The position numbers were made by a program, and so were the translations under genes. Of a stretch of DNA of 64,000 nt, positions 31,820 to 41,683 are shown piece by piece. Position 1 is the stretch's first letter. Each line of letters starts with the position of its first letter. The notes beneath the pieces were generated by a model that searched no databases, was not told the origin of the DNA, and worked only from the letters and a program-made list of their open reading frames with translations. Source of the DNA: Corynebacterium sp. ES2730-CONJ (GTDB lineage: Bacteria; Actinomycetota; Actinomycetes; Mycobacteriales; Mycobacteriaceae); assembly GCF_024834055.1 (NCBI RefSeq), contig NZ_JANUXZ010000001.1, positions 124,001 through 188,000 of the forward strand, given 5' to 3'.

Positions 31820-32452
31820 TTAACCCTCTCCACCCATATCAAGTGCAATCTCCGAAGCTAGTACGGTGGGGCTACGGAGCTCTTTGAAGCGCGCGAGATA
31901 CTTGCCCACTATATTAAATTCCACGTTAACGATATCGCCGGCGACAACCTTGGCCAGATTATTGGGTGTTGTCGGTACCGCTACCTCAAAGAATTCTGGG
32001 CCTAGCTGTTCGACGGCCAAACTGGTGCCGTTCAAAGCTACCGATCCCTTGAGAACCAGATATTTCGCACAGCCGACGGGAATGCCGAACCTCAGAATGT
32101 CACCGCTATGACCTTTGACCCGCGTTCTCAGCGTGCTCACGGTGTCGATGTGCCCTTCGACTATATGTCCTTCAAGTCGTGCATGCGCGTGCAGTGGGCG
32201 TTCAAGGTTAACGTGGGCCCCTCGTAGGAGGCGCCCTAAATTGCTGTGATCTAAGGTGTGCGTGGTGATATCACTCACCCAACCGCTCTCCCCAAGCGAT
32301 TTGATGGCTAGACCCACACCATTTACGGCGATGATCGCGCCATTATCGGCATCACTAAGAACCTTTTGTGCGGCGAATTCAATCTCGGTGCAGTGGTCGC
32401 CTTTGCGAATATCTTTTACAATTCCCACTTCTTCGATGATTCCAGTGAACAC
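31820..32452 (-). CDS. ribE: Riboflavin synthase alpha-chain homologue with altered motifs
   Basis: Two lumazine-binding barrels, 210 residues from GTG 32452 (MFTGIIEEVGIV, the canonical N-terminus); a frame opening at 32491 adds 13 non-family residues. Riboflavin synthase dismutates 6,7-dimethyl-8-ribityllumazine to riboflavin. The N-barrel, however, reads AVNGVGLAI (residues 42-50) where homologues have the NGVCLTV-type cysteine motif, and ITTHTLDHSNLG (62-73) where they have MxETLxxSNLG. The C-barrel keeps ALNGTSLAV (Ser) but has PTTPNNLAK instead of the TTLG ending. No ribD, ribA/B or ribH is adjacent, unlike in many relatives. It could be a divergent but active enzyme or a flavin-binding relative that has lost catalysis. 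Confidence 0.8.
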   Translation of the reverse strand: MFTGIIEEVGIVKDIRKGDHCTEIEFAAQKVLSDADNGAIIAVNGVGLAIKSLGESGWVSDITTHTLDHSNLGRLLRGAHVNLERPLHAHARLEGHIVEGHIDTVSTLRTRVKGHSGDILRFGIPVGCAKYLVLKGSVALNGTSLAVEQLGPEFFEVAVPTTPNNLAKVVAGDIVNVEFNIVGKYLARFKELRSPTVLASEIALDMGGEG

Positions 32453-32562
32453 GAACGGTTCTTCTTCCCATAGCAGATAGCCACGACCCAAGTCACAACC
32501 CTAAATATCTAACCTTAATCGATCGACGAGTCTGGTTTGGGGTTTTTAGCAGCTAACCACGT

Positions 32563-33246
32563 TTAGCTATTGGTTGCAGCTCGAGTAGCTAGTTCTCTGA
32601 GGTGAGCTACAACCGCGTGCGGGTTTGGAGAGCCAAAAACTGCAGAGCCGGCTACAAAAGCATCGCAACCTGCGGCGGCTGCCTGCTCGATCGTATCGGT
32701 TCCAATGCCGCCGTCGATCTCTATGAGTGTGGAGAGATTGCGATGGGTGATTTCCTTTCTTAACTGCCGGACCTTCTCCAATTGCTCTGGCATAAACGAC
32801 TGGCCTCCGAAGCCTGGCTCAACGCTCATCACTAATACAAGGTCGAATTCGGCGAGTACGTCTATATACGGCGTTAGGTCCGTCCCTGGGCGTAGGGAAA
32901 ATCCTGCCCTGACCCCGCGGCTGCGAATATGACGCGCTAGTGCCACAGGGTCATGTGTTGCTTCCACATGAAAGATGACGCACGCGGCGCCCGCATCGAT
33001 ATAGGAGTCTACCCACTTCTCAGGTTCCTCAATCATCAGGTGAACGTCGAGTTCTTGCGAAGTGAGCTGGTGCACGGTTTCTGTGACCATCGGACCAAAC
33101 GAAAGATTAGGAACGAAGTGACCATCCATAATATCGACGTGGATCCAGTCAGCATTGGATACCGTCTTAATGTCCTTGGCCAGGTGGGCGAAATCAGCAG
33201 CCAGAATGGATGGGGCAATAATGGCGCGGGATTCTAAATCACTCAT
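32563..33246 (-). CDS. rpe: Ribulose-phosphate 3-epimerase
   Basis: Interconverts ribulose 5-phosphate and xylulose 5-phosphate in the pentose phosphate pathway, complementing the tkt-tal-zwf cluster elsewhere in the window. 227 residues, a TIM barrel. Motifs: IAPSILAADFAHLAKDIK, WIHVDIMDGHFVPNLSFGP (metal His and catalytic Asp), VHLMIEEPEKWV, VMSVEPGFGGQSF (metal and phosphate loop) and IEIDGGIGTDTIEQAAAAG with the second catalytic Asp. It follows rsmB by 31 bases. Confidence 0.97.
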   Translation of the reverse strand: MSDLESRAIIAPSILAADFAHLAKDIKTVSNADWIHVDIMDGHFVPNLSFGPMVTETVHQLTSQELDVHLMIEEPEKWVDSYIDAGAACVIFHVEATHDPVALARHIRSRGVRAGFSLRPGTDLTPYIDVLAEFDLVLVMSVEPGFGGQSFMPEQLEKVRQLRKEITHRNLSTLIEIDGGIGTDTIEQAAAAGCDAFVAGSAVFGSPNPHAVVAHLRELATRAATNS

Positions 33247-33277
33247 GCCCCCATCGTAGTCGCTTCTGTTGAATGCG

Positions 33278-34771
33278 TTAGTTCTTCCTTAATACAGCGA
33301 AGAACATGGCATCTGTGCCATGTCGATGTGGCCACATCTGTACAGACAACTCATCTCCAGTCTGCTCCATACCGAGAGCAAACGGGTGAGCATCGCACTC
33401 TGTCACCGGGAGTTTTTCTACCGCCTTGTCGACGATGGCGCGAGTTTCGCGGAGATCAGGAGAGCAAGTGGAATACACCACTACTCCACCTGGCCGCACT
33501 AAGGTAATCGCCGATTCCAGCAACTCATACTGCAAGGTAGAAAGTTGGGTGATATCCGCTTCTTGTTTGCGCCACCGTGCTTCGGGGCGACGCCTGAGAG
33601 CACCCAAACCGGAACAAGGAGCATCGACGAGAATGCGATCGAAGCCTGGTTGCAGTCCAGAGTCTCGACCATCAGCGGTATGAACCGTCACCGGTAGATT
33701 GCGCACAGTTTGGGCCACTAACTGGGCACGGTGTGGCTGTAGTTCTACTGCGTCTACACGAGCCCCCTCCATACGTGCGAGGCTCGCGATCAGTGCAGTC
33801 TTTCCCCCCGGACCGGCGCATAAGTCTGCCCACCGGCCGGTGTCGTCGCCTTCTAATTCAGCCTCTACCAAGGCTCTAGCAATAAGCTGCGAACCTTCGT
33901 CCTGGACTGCTGCAAGTCCTTCCCTGACTGGTTCGAGACGTCCCGGATCACCTGATTTTAGATAAACGGCATAGGGGGAATATTTCCCGATCTCTCCCCC
34001 AGTTATAGCAGCCAATTCCTCCGCAGAGATCTCACCGGGACGCGCCACAAGGTGCACTGTAGGACGCAAGGAATCAGCATGAAGCGCCTCCTCTAATTCT
34101 CCTAAACCGAGAATTTCAGCGAAGCTTCGCGCGATCCATTCAGGATGTGCATGACGAAAAGCAATCGCCTCTAATTCGCCGTGAGGTGTCAGCGATTCCA
34201 GCAACTTTTCTTTATCTTTTCGGGAGATATGGCGCAAAATCGCATTACTAAAGCCTTTGGCTTTCTCCTGCCCGATAGCCCCTACGAGCGTGACAGTGGA
34301 GTCAACTGCGGCATAGGGGTCAACCCTGGTGTAGAGGAGTTGGTAGGTTCCGAGCCGCAGAGCGGCCAAAACGCCCTTGTCGATCTCTGGCAGCGGGCGT
34401 GAAGAGCAATGCGCGATCACGGCATCGACGACCCCTTGTACGCGGAGTAATCCATAGGTCAACTCCGTGGCGAAAGCGGCGTCGCGGCGCTTCAAGCGGT
34501 AGTCACGCAGTAGTTGCGGAAGAGCCAGGTTCGCGTATGCCCCTTCCTCGTTGACGCGGTAAATAATATCGAAGGCCACCGCGCGGGCGAGGTCGACGTT
34601 CAGCAGATCATGTGGGTCTCCACCGGGAGTGTAGTAAAAACGTGACGAGCTTTTCTCATAGGTTTTGCTGCGCTGTGATCGCGGGCTCTGAGAGTCCGAT
34701 GAGGGCGGGACAGCTTGGATGCCCTTCTTAGCGTTGGAACGGGAGCGAAAGCCACCAGCCGAAAATGTCAT
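33278..34771 (-). CDS. rsmB: 16S rRNA m5C967 methyltransferase RsmB (Sun/Fmu)
   Basis: SAM-dependent RNA cytosine methyltransferase. 497 residues: a basic N-terminal extension of about 55 residues (many Ser, Arg and Lys), a NusB-like RNA-binding domain (~60-200), and a Rossmann methyltransferase domain. Motif I is WADLCAGPGGKTALIASLA; the two catalytic cysteines are in LVDAPCSGLGALRRRPEARWR and VVYSTCSPDLRETRAIVD. Its ATG (34771) overlaps the fmt stop as ATGA, implying translational coupling. Confidence 0.95.
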   Translation of the reverse strand: MTFSAGGFRSRSNAKKGIQAVPPSSDSQSPRSQRSKTYEKSSSRFYYTPGGDPHDLLNVDLARAVAFDIIYRVNEEGAYANLALPQLLRDYRLKRRDAAFATELTYGLLRVQGVVDAVIAHCSSRPLPEIDKGVLAALRLGTYQLLYTRVDPYAAVDSTVTLVGAIGQEKAKGFSNAILRHISRKDKEKLLESLTPHGELEAIAFRHAHPEWIARSFAEILGLGELEEALHADSLRPTVHLVARPGEISAEELAAITGGEIGKYSPYAVYLKSGDPGRLEPVREGLAAVQDEGSQLIARALVEAELEGDDTGRWADLCAGPGGKTALIASLARMEGARVDAVELQPHRAQLVAQTVRNLPVTVHTADGRDSGLQPGFDRILVDAPCSGLGALRRRPEARWRKQEADITQLSTLQYELLESAITLVRPGGVVVYSTCSPDLRETRAIVDKAVEKLPVTECDAHPFALGMEQTGDELSVQMWPHRHGTDAMFFAVLRKN

Positions 34772-35712
34772 TGCATAACCAACCCTTCTGTAGTACTCAA
34801 ACCCCGCGCCCAGTCAGCAGCGTTCATCATTTTTTTGCCCGGCGCTTGAACTTCAGTCAAAGCCACACTACCTGAACCGGTTCCTACCAGAACTCGTCTC
34901 TTCTCGATCAGAAGCTCCCCGGGCGCCAATGAATAAGCCGCATGGTCCTCGCAGAGATGCACGCGCCCAAGTTTTATCCTGTCGGCGCCCAGCATTGTCC
35001 AAGGCCCGGGCGTTGGAAGATGGGCTCGGATATGTCTATCGATATGCGCAGCGCTGAGTGTCCAATCGACCCGAGCGTTAGCAACGTTGATCTTGGCCGC
35101 ATGTGTTACAGAACCTTCCTGGGGTTTCAGCAGCGCCGTACCCGAGGCTAACTGATCCACCGACGAGACGAGGAGATCCGCTCCCAGATCGCTAAGGTGA
35201 GCCAATAACTCTCCCGCCGTCTCAGTACCGATCATGGGGTATTCCACGGTGTCGATGAGCGCACCAGTATCAAGTCCCTCATCGATCCTAAACGTGCTTG
35301 CTCCAGTTAGTCGATCACCGGCAGCAATAGCAGCTTGAACGGGGGCTGCTCCGCGCCACCGAGGTAGCAGGGAGAAGTGGAGATTGATAAAACCGAAAGG
35401 TACCGCATCCAGCAGATCACTGGGGATCATATTTCCGTAAGCAACGACAGGGACACAGTCTGGATTGAGTCGCGATAACGCTGCGCGAAATTCATCTCCA
35501 TCTTCGGTTCCCGCTTTCAGCGTATGCGGCCGTAGCACTTCTATGCCGTTGTCAATAGCAAGCTGCGCCACCGGTGAAGGATGAAGGGCACGCCCTCGTC
35601 CTTGGCGAGCGTCAGGTCGGGTCAGGACAGCCACAACCTCGTGATCTGAGGCAATAAGTTTTTCTAAGGCTCCGACCGCGGGCTCTGGGGTCCCTGCGAA
35701 AATTAGACGCAT
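34768..35712 (-). CDS. fmt: Methionyl-tRNA formyltransferase
   Basis: Formylates initiator Met-tRNA using 10-formyltetrahydrofolate. 314 residues from ATG 35712 (MRLIFAGTPEPAVGALEKL); the frame extends to 35751 but the extra 13 residues are not family-like. Motifs: RPDARQGRGRALHPSPV, and the catalytic region PFGFINLHFSLLPRWRGAAPVQAAI with Asn-His, followed by TGASTFRIDEGLDTGALI. The end overlaps the rsmB start by four bases. Upstream is priA, 137 bases away. Confidence 0.96.
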   Translation of the reverse strand: MRLIFAGTPEPAVGALEKLIASDHEVVAVLTRPDARQGRGRALHPSPVAQLAIDNGIEVLRPHTLKAGTEDGDEFRAALSRLNPDCVPVVAYGNMIPSDLLDAVPFGFINLHFSLLPRWRGAAPVQAAIAAGDRLTGASTFRIDEGLDTGALIDTVEYPMIGTETAGELLAHLSDLGADLLVSSVDQLASGTALLKPQEGSVTHAAKINVANARVDWTLSAAHIDRHIRAHLPTPGPWTMLGADRIKLGRVHLCEDHAAYSLAPGELLIEKRRVLVGTGSGSVALTEVQAPGKKMMNAADWARGLSTTEGLVMQ

Positions 35713-35849
35713 ATAGTTTTTCTTTCTGTACTGGCGAGGACTTTTCCACATTTAGCTTGTATTTTCTGCTCCCTACTATAAGCGACTCGAAATCCTTTGC
35801 AGAAAAATAGCGTGAGCTCTCGAGCTAGAGAGCACCAGGAGAGATAGGC

Positions 35850-37913
35850 TTAGCCAATCCGGAGAGGATCCACTTGAATGCGCAGGGGTAATGTTTGCTT
35901 CTTGAGTGCCCTCGCATATGCGGCTTTGGAGAGCGCCCTGCCAAGCTCGTCCTTGGGGAAAAGAGGAGCTCGAATAAGAATCCGCTGTGGTGGACCGAAG
36001 GAATCCTGATCATATTCACCGGGTAAACTCTGTCCAGGTGGCAGATCCACAGGTCCTAAAACTACGGCGGATGGTGGCAGTTCGACGATTCTCAAAAATT
36101 GTTCCACGGCACCCGCAGCGCCATCAATGGCTGCCATATGAACGGCAGGGGGCAAATTTACTTCGGAGCGTTCGGCTAATTCTCGAGCCGCGTGCCCAGG
36201 GGCATCCCACCTGATCAAATGCTGCACAACGGCTAAGCCTGGGTCCGCAACGATCACAACCTCTCCCCCATGCCGACCGGGAATGACCAAGCTGGAGGCG
36301 GACATCCAAGATTTAAAAGCCTCCTCGGTGGCCCGCAGATCTTGCCGCCCTAGGAGTGACCATGTATCCAATAACACCGCTGCTCCATAGCCGAGACCGT
36401 CAACGGTCGGCTCCGCCCCCGGTGTGGCAATAACGATGGCTGGCTTGTCTACGACGGTGGCGAGTATATTTTTCCCTCCCGACGTTCGGATTGGCGTCTG
36501 TGGGAAAGCTAGTCCGAATTCTTCAGCAGTCCTTTCTTGCCCTAAGACGACTGCGCGTAGCTGTTGTTTGCCACATTCCATACATCGATAATTCGGTTCT
36601 TGGCGGCCACACCACTTACATTCCGGAACCGCTGCAGCAACCGGATGGTGCCTGTCCGACGGTGTGAGGGCACGAGGATGCATCCGAGAGTTAGAAATTC
36701 CTAATGGTCCGTTGCACCCTCGACAGCGGGCGGGATGCCTACAATTGCCGCAACTGAGAACAGGAATATAGCCTTTTCTAGGTACCTGAACAAGAGCAGG
36801 AAGCCCTTTCTCTAGACTGGAGCGGATCGCTTGGAAGGCACTACTGGGTAGACGAGAGTTGCGGGCATAGCGGTCGCGTTCGAGAGCGAGATCGGTATCC
36901 GCGCTGGCATGTATTCTTGGCATCGAGCGCCTAATAACTTCACGGGGAGCACTCAGATCGTGAACCCAGCCTGATTCCACGAGCAACTGGCTTTCGGCGG
37001 TTCGTGTCCACCCAGCGAGGATGAGTGACGCTTTTTCTTGAGCTGATCGAGTAGTTAAAACTTCGCGGGCGTGTATATAGGGAGCACGCGGGTCGACGAG
37101 ATTCTCATCACCATCATCCTTTAATATAATCAGCGATAATTTATTAACCGGTGCAAAAGCCGCACTCCGAGTACCTATGACTAAGCGGCCTTGGCCGTGC
37201 AGGACCGAGAGAAAGCGGCGGTATCGCGCCTGCTTACCTAAGGATGACGTAAGAATAGTAATTTGCTTGGTTCCAACAAGGGTACGCAGAGCCTTCTCAA
37301 GGCGGTCCACGTCACGCTGGTGTGGCACCACGATGAGTGCCCCTCGCCCCTCGAGTGCGACTTTTACCGCTAGATTGGCCATAGCTAGCGCCCAGTCCTC
37401 CTGGGGCGCAAATTGCCATGCTGCCCGAGCTATTTTCTGAGCGAGTACCGCATCGACGAAACTAGTTCCGTGAGAGTATTTAGCGAATGCGCTCAGGTCA
37501 GGCTCGCTAACCTCACCGCAGTCTTCCCATGCTGTTGTGGTATCAGAAGTTTCAGCTGCTGCATGGCGGCTCGGAATGGCAGCACGTATGAGATCGCTGG
37601 TGATCCCCCCATATCGCGCTGCTAAGGCGGCAATTAAGGCTCGCAACTTCTCGGTGTACACAACCTCGGGAGAAATCACTCGCTCGAGCCATTTCAGTTC
37701 TCCTGGGTGATCGGGGTCAGAAACGCGGTCGATTACCACCGCGTTAACTAGGCGGTGAGCAAATCGGACCCTTACCATGACCCCTGGCTGGCAGTCTTCG
37801 GATTGTTCAGCGTCGATACGATACTCGAATATTCGGTCGAGTTGAGATAGCCCCAATAAAGGCAAAACCCGCGCCACCGGAGCATAGGGTGCTGGTTCGC
37901 GAGTTTTAGCCAT
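35850..37913 (-). CDS. priA: PriA-like replication restart protein, helicase motifs missing
   Basis: Homologue of primosomal protein N'. 687 residues. The N-terminal 3'-end-binding region is seen at RVLPLLGLSQLDRIFEYRID and PGVMVRVRFAHRLVNAVVIDR. The zinc-binding cysteines are kept: SCGNCRHPARCRGCNG and CKWCGRQEPNYRCMECGKQ. Helicase motifs are not: no GxGKT Walker A is present, the expected region reads VALEGRGALIVVPHQRDV, and the DExH position reads LIILKDDGDENLVDP. The loss of ATPase motifs is a known trait of actinobacterial PriA, so a structural restart role is likely. Start ATG 37913. Confidence 0.92.
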   Translation of the reverse strand: MAKTREPAPYAPVARVLPLLGLSQLDRIFEYRIDAEQSEDCQPGVMVRVRFAHRLVNAVVIDRVSDPDHPGELKWLERVISPEVVYTEKLRALIAALAARYGGITSDLIRAAIPSRHAAAETSDTTTAWEDCGEVSEPDLSAFAKYSHGTSFVDAVLAQKIARAAWQFAPQEDWALAMANLAVKVALEGRGALIVVPHQRDVDRLEKALRTLVGTKQITILTSSLGKQARYRRFLSVLHGQGRLVIGTRSAAFAPVNKLSLIILKDDGDENLVDPRAPYIHAREVLTTRSAQEKASLILAGWTRTAESQLLVESGWVHDLSAPREVIRRSMPRIHASADTDLALERDRYARNSRLPSSAFQAIRSSLEKGLPALVQVPRKGYIPVLSCGNCRHPARCRGCNGPLGISNSRMHPRALTPSDRHHPVAAAVPECKWCGRQEPNYRCMECGKQQLRAVVLGQERTAEEFGLAFPQTPIRTSGGKNILATVVDKPAIVIATPGAEPTVDGLGYGAAVLLDTWSLLGRQDLRATEEAFKSWMSASSLVIPGRHGGEVVIVADPGLAVVQHLIRWDAPGHAARELAERSEVNLPPAVHMAAIDGAAGAVEQFLRIVELPPSAVVLGPVDLPPGQSLPGEYDQDSFGPPQRILIRAPLFPKDELGRALSKAAYARALKKQTLPLRIQVDPLRIG

Positions 37914-37949
37914 AGTAGAAATATATACGATAGGTGCGACGCTCGGCTG

Positions 37950-39191
37950 TTAGGCTCGGGCTGCTAGAATTCGGTTTGCCACCTCGGAGAGTTGATCAAC
38001 CCGATCAAGCCTTTCCCATGGAAGATCCAGATCCTCACGGCCGAAATGACCGTAGGCTGCTGTCTGCCGGTAGATTGGGCGCAGCAGATCGAGGTCGTGG
38101 ATGATGGCGGCGGGTCTGAGATCGAAAACCTCCGTTACTGCATATTGGATATCTGCATCGCTGAGTCCGTTGAGAGCCGTTCCGAATGTCTCGACGTATA
38201 ATCCTACTGGGTTAGCTCGGCCGATTGCATAGGCTACCTGCACTTCTGCCCGTCGAGCCAAGCCCGCTGCCACAATATTCTTAGCAACCCATCGCATGGC
38301 ATAGGCCGCAGACCGGTCAACCTTACTGGGATCTTTACCCGAGAAAGCTCCACCACCATGGCGAGCCATGCCACCGTAGGTATCAACGATAATTTTGCGC
38401 CCCGTCAGACCTGCATCCCCCATGGGGCCGCCGATAACAAAGGACCCCGAGGGGTTTACCAGTACTTTCTTATCCGCGGTTGTGATCAACTGATCGAGCT
38501 GGGTTTCTGCAATCACCCAGTCGATGACATGGGTCGTGATCTGTTCGGCCAGCCATTCCTGCGTAATCTCAGGATCGTGTTGCGCCGATACCACAACCGT
38601 GTCAAGTGCCACTGGACGATCGTTTTCGTCATAAGCGAGTGTTACTTGAGTCTTACCATCGGGTCTCAGGTGTCCTACGATTGATTCCTTTCGCACCTGG
38701 GTAAGGCGTCGCGCAAGTCGATGCGCTAAGTAAATCGGCAACGGCATATAATCGGGAGTTTCGTCTGAGGCGTATCCAAACATCAGACCTTGATCGCCCG
38801 CTCCAGCTTGATCATTTTGATCTTCAATTTCGCCGCTCCGCGCTTCTTGTGACACTGAGACCGAGCCGCCAATTTCTGGACTTTGCTCGCCGATGGCTAT
38901 ATTGACGCCGCAGGTACTTCCGTCGAAGCCTACATGAGAGGATACGAAGCCAATCTCTCTGAGCGTAGAGCGAACTAGGGTGGCAATATCAACATAGGAC
39001 TGGGTTCGTACTTCCCCCACCACGTGGACCTGTCCAGTGGTGACGAGTGTTTCCACTGCAACGCGAGAATCCTTGTCGCTAGCGAGCATGGCATCGAGAA
39101 TGCCATCCGAGATGGCATCACAGATTTTATCTGGGTGCCCCTCAGTCACGGATTCACTTGTGAAGTACCGAAGTGCGGTGGTCTCAGACAT
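37950..39191 (-). CDS. metK: S-adenosylmethionine synthetase
   Basis: Makes S-adenosylmethionine from methionine and ATP. 413 residues. Motifs: [51 protein letters not shown], and the P-loop-like [22 protein letters not shown]. Start ATG 39191, preceded by GAGGAAAATTAT. 125 bases separate it from coaBC upstream. I saw no SAM riboswitch-like structure in that gap. Confidence 0.98.
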   Translation of the reverse strand: MSETTALRYFTSESVTEGHPDKICDAISDGILDAMLASDKDSRVAVETLVTTGQVHVVGEVRTQSYVDIATLVRSTLREIGFVSSHVGFDGSTCGVNIAIGEQSPEIGGSVSVSQEARSGEIEDQNDQAGAGDQGLMFGYASDETPDYMPLPIYLAHRLARRLTQVRKESIVGHLRPDGKTQVTLAYDENDRPVALDTVVVSAQHDPEITQEWLAEQITTHVIDWVIAETQLDQLITTADKKVLVNPSGSFVIGGPMGDAGLTGRKIIVDTYGGMARHGGGAFSGKDPSKVDRSAAYAMRWVAKNIVAAGLARRAEVQVAYAIGRANPVGLYVETFGTALNGLSDADIQYAVTEVFDLRPAAIIHDLDLLRPIYRQTAAYGHFGREDLDLPWERLDRVDQLSEVANRILAARA

Positions 39192-39316
39192 ATAATTTTC
39201 CTCTAGTTCAATTTTAGGGGCCTATGCGTCGGCCTTTACTTTTACATAGGATCGCGTCACACATAGCTTCAGCGATGCGAATGAACTCACCCTAATATAG
39301 ACCAAGCTGTCTAAAA

Positions 39317-40567
39317 TCACAAAGACCTGGTCTCCAGATGGGACTCGACGCTGTCGAGAATGGCTGAGGCAATAACGGCCTTGGATGCCTGGGCTAACTC
39401 ACTCGTATGCCCGTCGCGGTGCAAGATATAACCAGCATTTGTTGTTTGACCGAATACTTTCCCGCTCCCAACTTCGTTGAGCATCATCAGGTCACAGCCT
39501 TTTTTAGCCAGTTTGCGCAGCCCGTAGTCTAGCGCTGTATATGTGCTATCACCGGTTTCTGCAGCAAAACCCACTATAACAAGCGATTGCGGTAGGGTGC
39601 CTTGGTCGCGCTGCTCCACCACCGAGGCCAGAATATCGGGATTCTCAACCATCTCGATGGTGGTTAGCCGTGCGGCCGCAGAGCCGTCTTTTTTTAATTT
39701 TGTTGTCGCCAGCTGAGCTGGGCGATAGTCCGAGACCGCCGCTGCCATGATGAGCACATCCGCATCTGCTAACTCTTCAGTTAATGCCTGATGCATATCG
39801 AGCGCAGATTCCACGATGATCAGGCGGGCACCGGCGGGCACTGGTAGTTCTTGGGTATTGCCAGCGATGATCACCACGTTGGCGCCGCGCTGGGCGGCAA
39901 TCTCGCCCAAAGCATAGCCTTGACGCCCGGAGGAATGGTTGCTGATGAACCGCACTGGATCGATGGCCTCTTTAGTCCCCCCCGCTGTGATGACGATTTT
40001 CCGGTTAACTAAGCTCTGCTCGAGGTGAACCCCGGCACCAACACTGCGTGCGAGCTCGGCGATTTGGAGCGGCTCCAGCAATCGCCCCGGACCTGAGTCC
40101 TTACCTGTCAACCGTCCATGGGCTGGATTGAGCACGACGTAACCACGAGATCGCAGCACCGCGACATTGTCGACAGTGGCGGCATTCTCCCACATCTCGG
40201 TATGCATGGCAGGAGCAAAGACCACTGGGCATGTGGAAACTAAAATGGTAGCTGCGAGCAAATCATCAGCTCGGCCACTAGCAACCCGAGCCAGCAAATC
40301 AGCTGTTGCTGGCGCTACGATGATCAGATCCGCCTGCTGGCCAATGCGTATATGCTGGACACCAGCGACATTTTCAAAAACTGAGGTAGCTACGGGATTA
40401 CCACTGAGCGCCTCGAAGGTGGCTGAGCCGACAAATTGCAAAGCGGCCTCAGTAGGAACCACGATGACATCGTCCCCACATTCCTTGAAATGACGAATCA
40501 AGGCACATGCCTTATAGGCAGCTATGCCTCCGGCGACGCCAATGACGATGGTGCGCGGTGTACTCAC
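39317..40567 (-). CDS. coaBC: Phosphopantothenoylcysteine synthetase/decarboxylase (CoaBC)
   Basis: Bifunctional coenzyme A biosynthesis enzyme. 416 residues. The N-terminal CoaC flavoprotein half has VIGVAGGIAAYKACALIRHF and VVFAPAMHTEMWENAATVDN (the actinobacterial form of the PAMN active-site motif). The CoaB half has VITAGGTKEAIDPVRFISNHSSGRQGYALGEIA, MAAAVSDYRPA and the lysine-rich KLKKDG, then NPDILASV and VGFAAET. Lies between rpoZ and metK, the common actinobacterial order. Confidence 0.96.
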   Translation of the reverse strand: MSTPRTIVIGVAGGIAAYKACALIRHFKECGDDVIVVPTEAALQFVGSATFEALSGNPVATSVFENVAGVQHIRIGQQADLIIVAPATADLLARVASGRADDLLAATILVSTCPVVFAPAMHTEMWENAATVDNVAVLRSRGYVVLNPAHGRLTGKDSGPGRLLEPLQIAELARSVGAGVHLEQSLVNRKIVITAGGTKEAIDPVRFISNHSSGRQGYALGEIAAQRGANVVIIAGNTQELPVPAGARLIIVESALDMHQALTEELADADVLIMAAAVSDYRPAQLATTKLKKDGSAAARLTTIEMVENPDILASVVEQRDQGTLPQSLVIVGFAAETGDSTYTALDYGLRKLAKKGCDLMMLNEVGSGKVFGQTTNAGYILHRDGHTSELAQASKAVIASAILDSVESHLETRSL

Positions 40568-40643
40568 CTAAAATCCTCTCGCTTGGATATCCACGATCTT
40601 CTATTAAATTAGATGGCTGCGATAGTGGTCAATAATAACCGAA

Positions 40644-40674
40644 AGCACCTCCGACAAAATCTGCCGAAGGTGCT
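40644..40674 (-). terminator. Hairpin after rpoZ
   Basis: On the minus strand AGCACCTTCGGC (40674-40663) pairs with GTCGGAGGTGCT (40655-40644) including two G-U pairs, followed by TTCGGTTATTATTG. It lies 42 bases after the rpoZ stop at 40716 and before coaBC. The T tract is interrupted, so termination may be partial. Confidence 0.6.
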
Positions 40675-40715
40675 AGCTGGCGGAAGCCGCTGAGAACTCC
40701 CCACAGCGGAATCGT

Positions 40716-40994
40716 CTAGCCTTCCTCGTGGTCAAGAAGTCCAGATTCAATTTCTCGCAGAGCGATTGATAGTGGCTTTTCTTGGTGCTCCGGAGTGACT
40801 AGAGGCCCAACAAATTCGAACACTCCCTCGTCTTCCTGCTGAAAGTAGGAGTTAATTTGGCGGGCACGTTTGGCCGCAAATATGACAAGGGCGTATTTGG
40901 AAGATACCCGTCCGAGCAGCTCATCGATAGGAGGTGCCGTAATGCCCGTAGGCTTGTCGTAGACGCCCTGATTTTTCTCGTTAGCGTTGCTCAC
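40716..40994 (-). CDS. rpoZ: RNA polymerase omega subunit
   Basis: Small subunit assisting assembly of RNA polymerase. 92 residues. Diagnostic sequence is [34 protein letters not shown]; the C-terminus ([16 protein letters not shown]) is also typical. Start ATG 40994. It follows gmk by 115 bases, the usual neighbour pair. Confidence 0.95.
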   Translation of the reverse strand: MSNANEKNQGVYDKPTGITAPPIDELLGRVSSKYALVIFAAKRARQINSYFQQEDEGVFEFVGPLVTPEHQEKPLSIALREIESGLLDHEEG

Positions 40995-41109
40995 GTTAGT
41001 TTCTCTTCACCTTCATTGTGTTGATAAATTTTCCCTGCCCTGCACTTAGATTAGCCGGCTTGGGTATTGCATACAAAAAGTACTCAGCCTGAGCAGTCAG
41101 GCATGATAC

Positions 41110-41679
41110 TCAGCTTCGAAAGATGCGCACCAGCCGAGTAACCGCTTCTTCGAGGTCGTCGTTAACAACAATATGGCGGAATTCGTGCTGCGCTTCCATC
41201 TCTACCCGGGCGGTCTCTAAGCGCCGATTGACGGCAGCTTCATCTTCGGTGCCACGACTAGTAAGGCGCTCAACAAGTGTGTCCCAACTAGGTGGGGCCA
41301 AAAATACAGATTCAGCCTCAGGCATCATAGCCACTACGTTGCGCGCCCCTACGAGGTCGACCTCGATGAGAACAGGGCGTCCGGCTGCAAGCGCGTTCTT
41401 GACGGGTTGAGCAGGAGTCCCGGAGCGCTGCAATCCTCCATGGATATCAGCCCACTCCAGCATTTCACCCTTGTCGATGCACTCTTGGAAGTACTCAGCA
41501 GTGACAAAGAAGTAGTCCCTGCCATCCTGCTCGCCAGGGCGAGGCCCCCGTGTTGTCATCGATACGGAAAAATAAAGGTCGGGTAGTTCCTCGCGCAGCC
41601 TTTTCACCACCGTGGATTTGCCCACTGCGGAGGGACCGAGCAAAACAACCAACCGACCACGGGCGCTGGCGCCACTCAT
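41110..41679 (-). CDS. gmk: Guanylate kinase
   Basis: Phosphorylates GMP to GDP. 189 residues from ATG 41679 ([18 protein letters not shown]), chosen because GAGGA lies nine bases upstream and the P-loop falls at its normal place. A longer frame to 41808 overlaps mihF and is spurious. Walker A is [37 protein letters not shown] is the GMP-binding segment, followed by [17 protein letters not shown]. Starts four bases after the mihF stop, so probably coupled. Confidence 0.96.
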   Translation of the reverse strand: MSGASARGRLVVLLGPSAVGKSTVVKRLREELPDLYFSVSMTTRGPRPGEQDGRDYFFVTAEYFQECIDKGEMLEWADIHGGLQRSGTPAQPVKNALAAGRPVLIEVDLVGARNVVAMMPEAESVFLAPPSWDTLVERLTSRGTEDEAAVNRRLETARVEMEAQHEFRHIVVNDDLEEAVTRLVRIFRS

Positions 41680-41683
41680 GTGA

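Noticed and set aside
32453..32562. FMN riboswitch upstream of ribE
   Set aside because: Only 110 bases separate ribE from rpe, and no FMN-element conserved sequences were seen.
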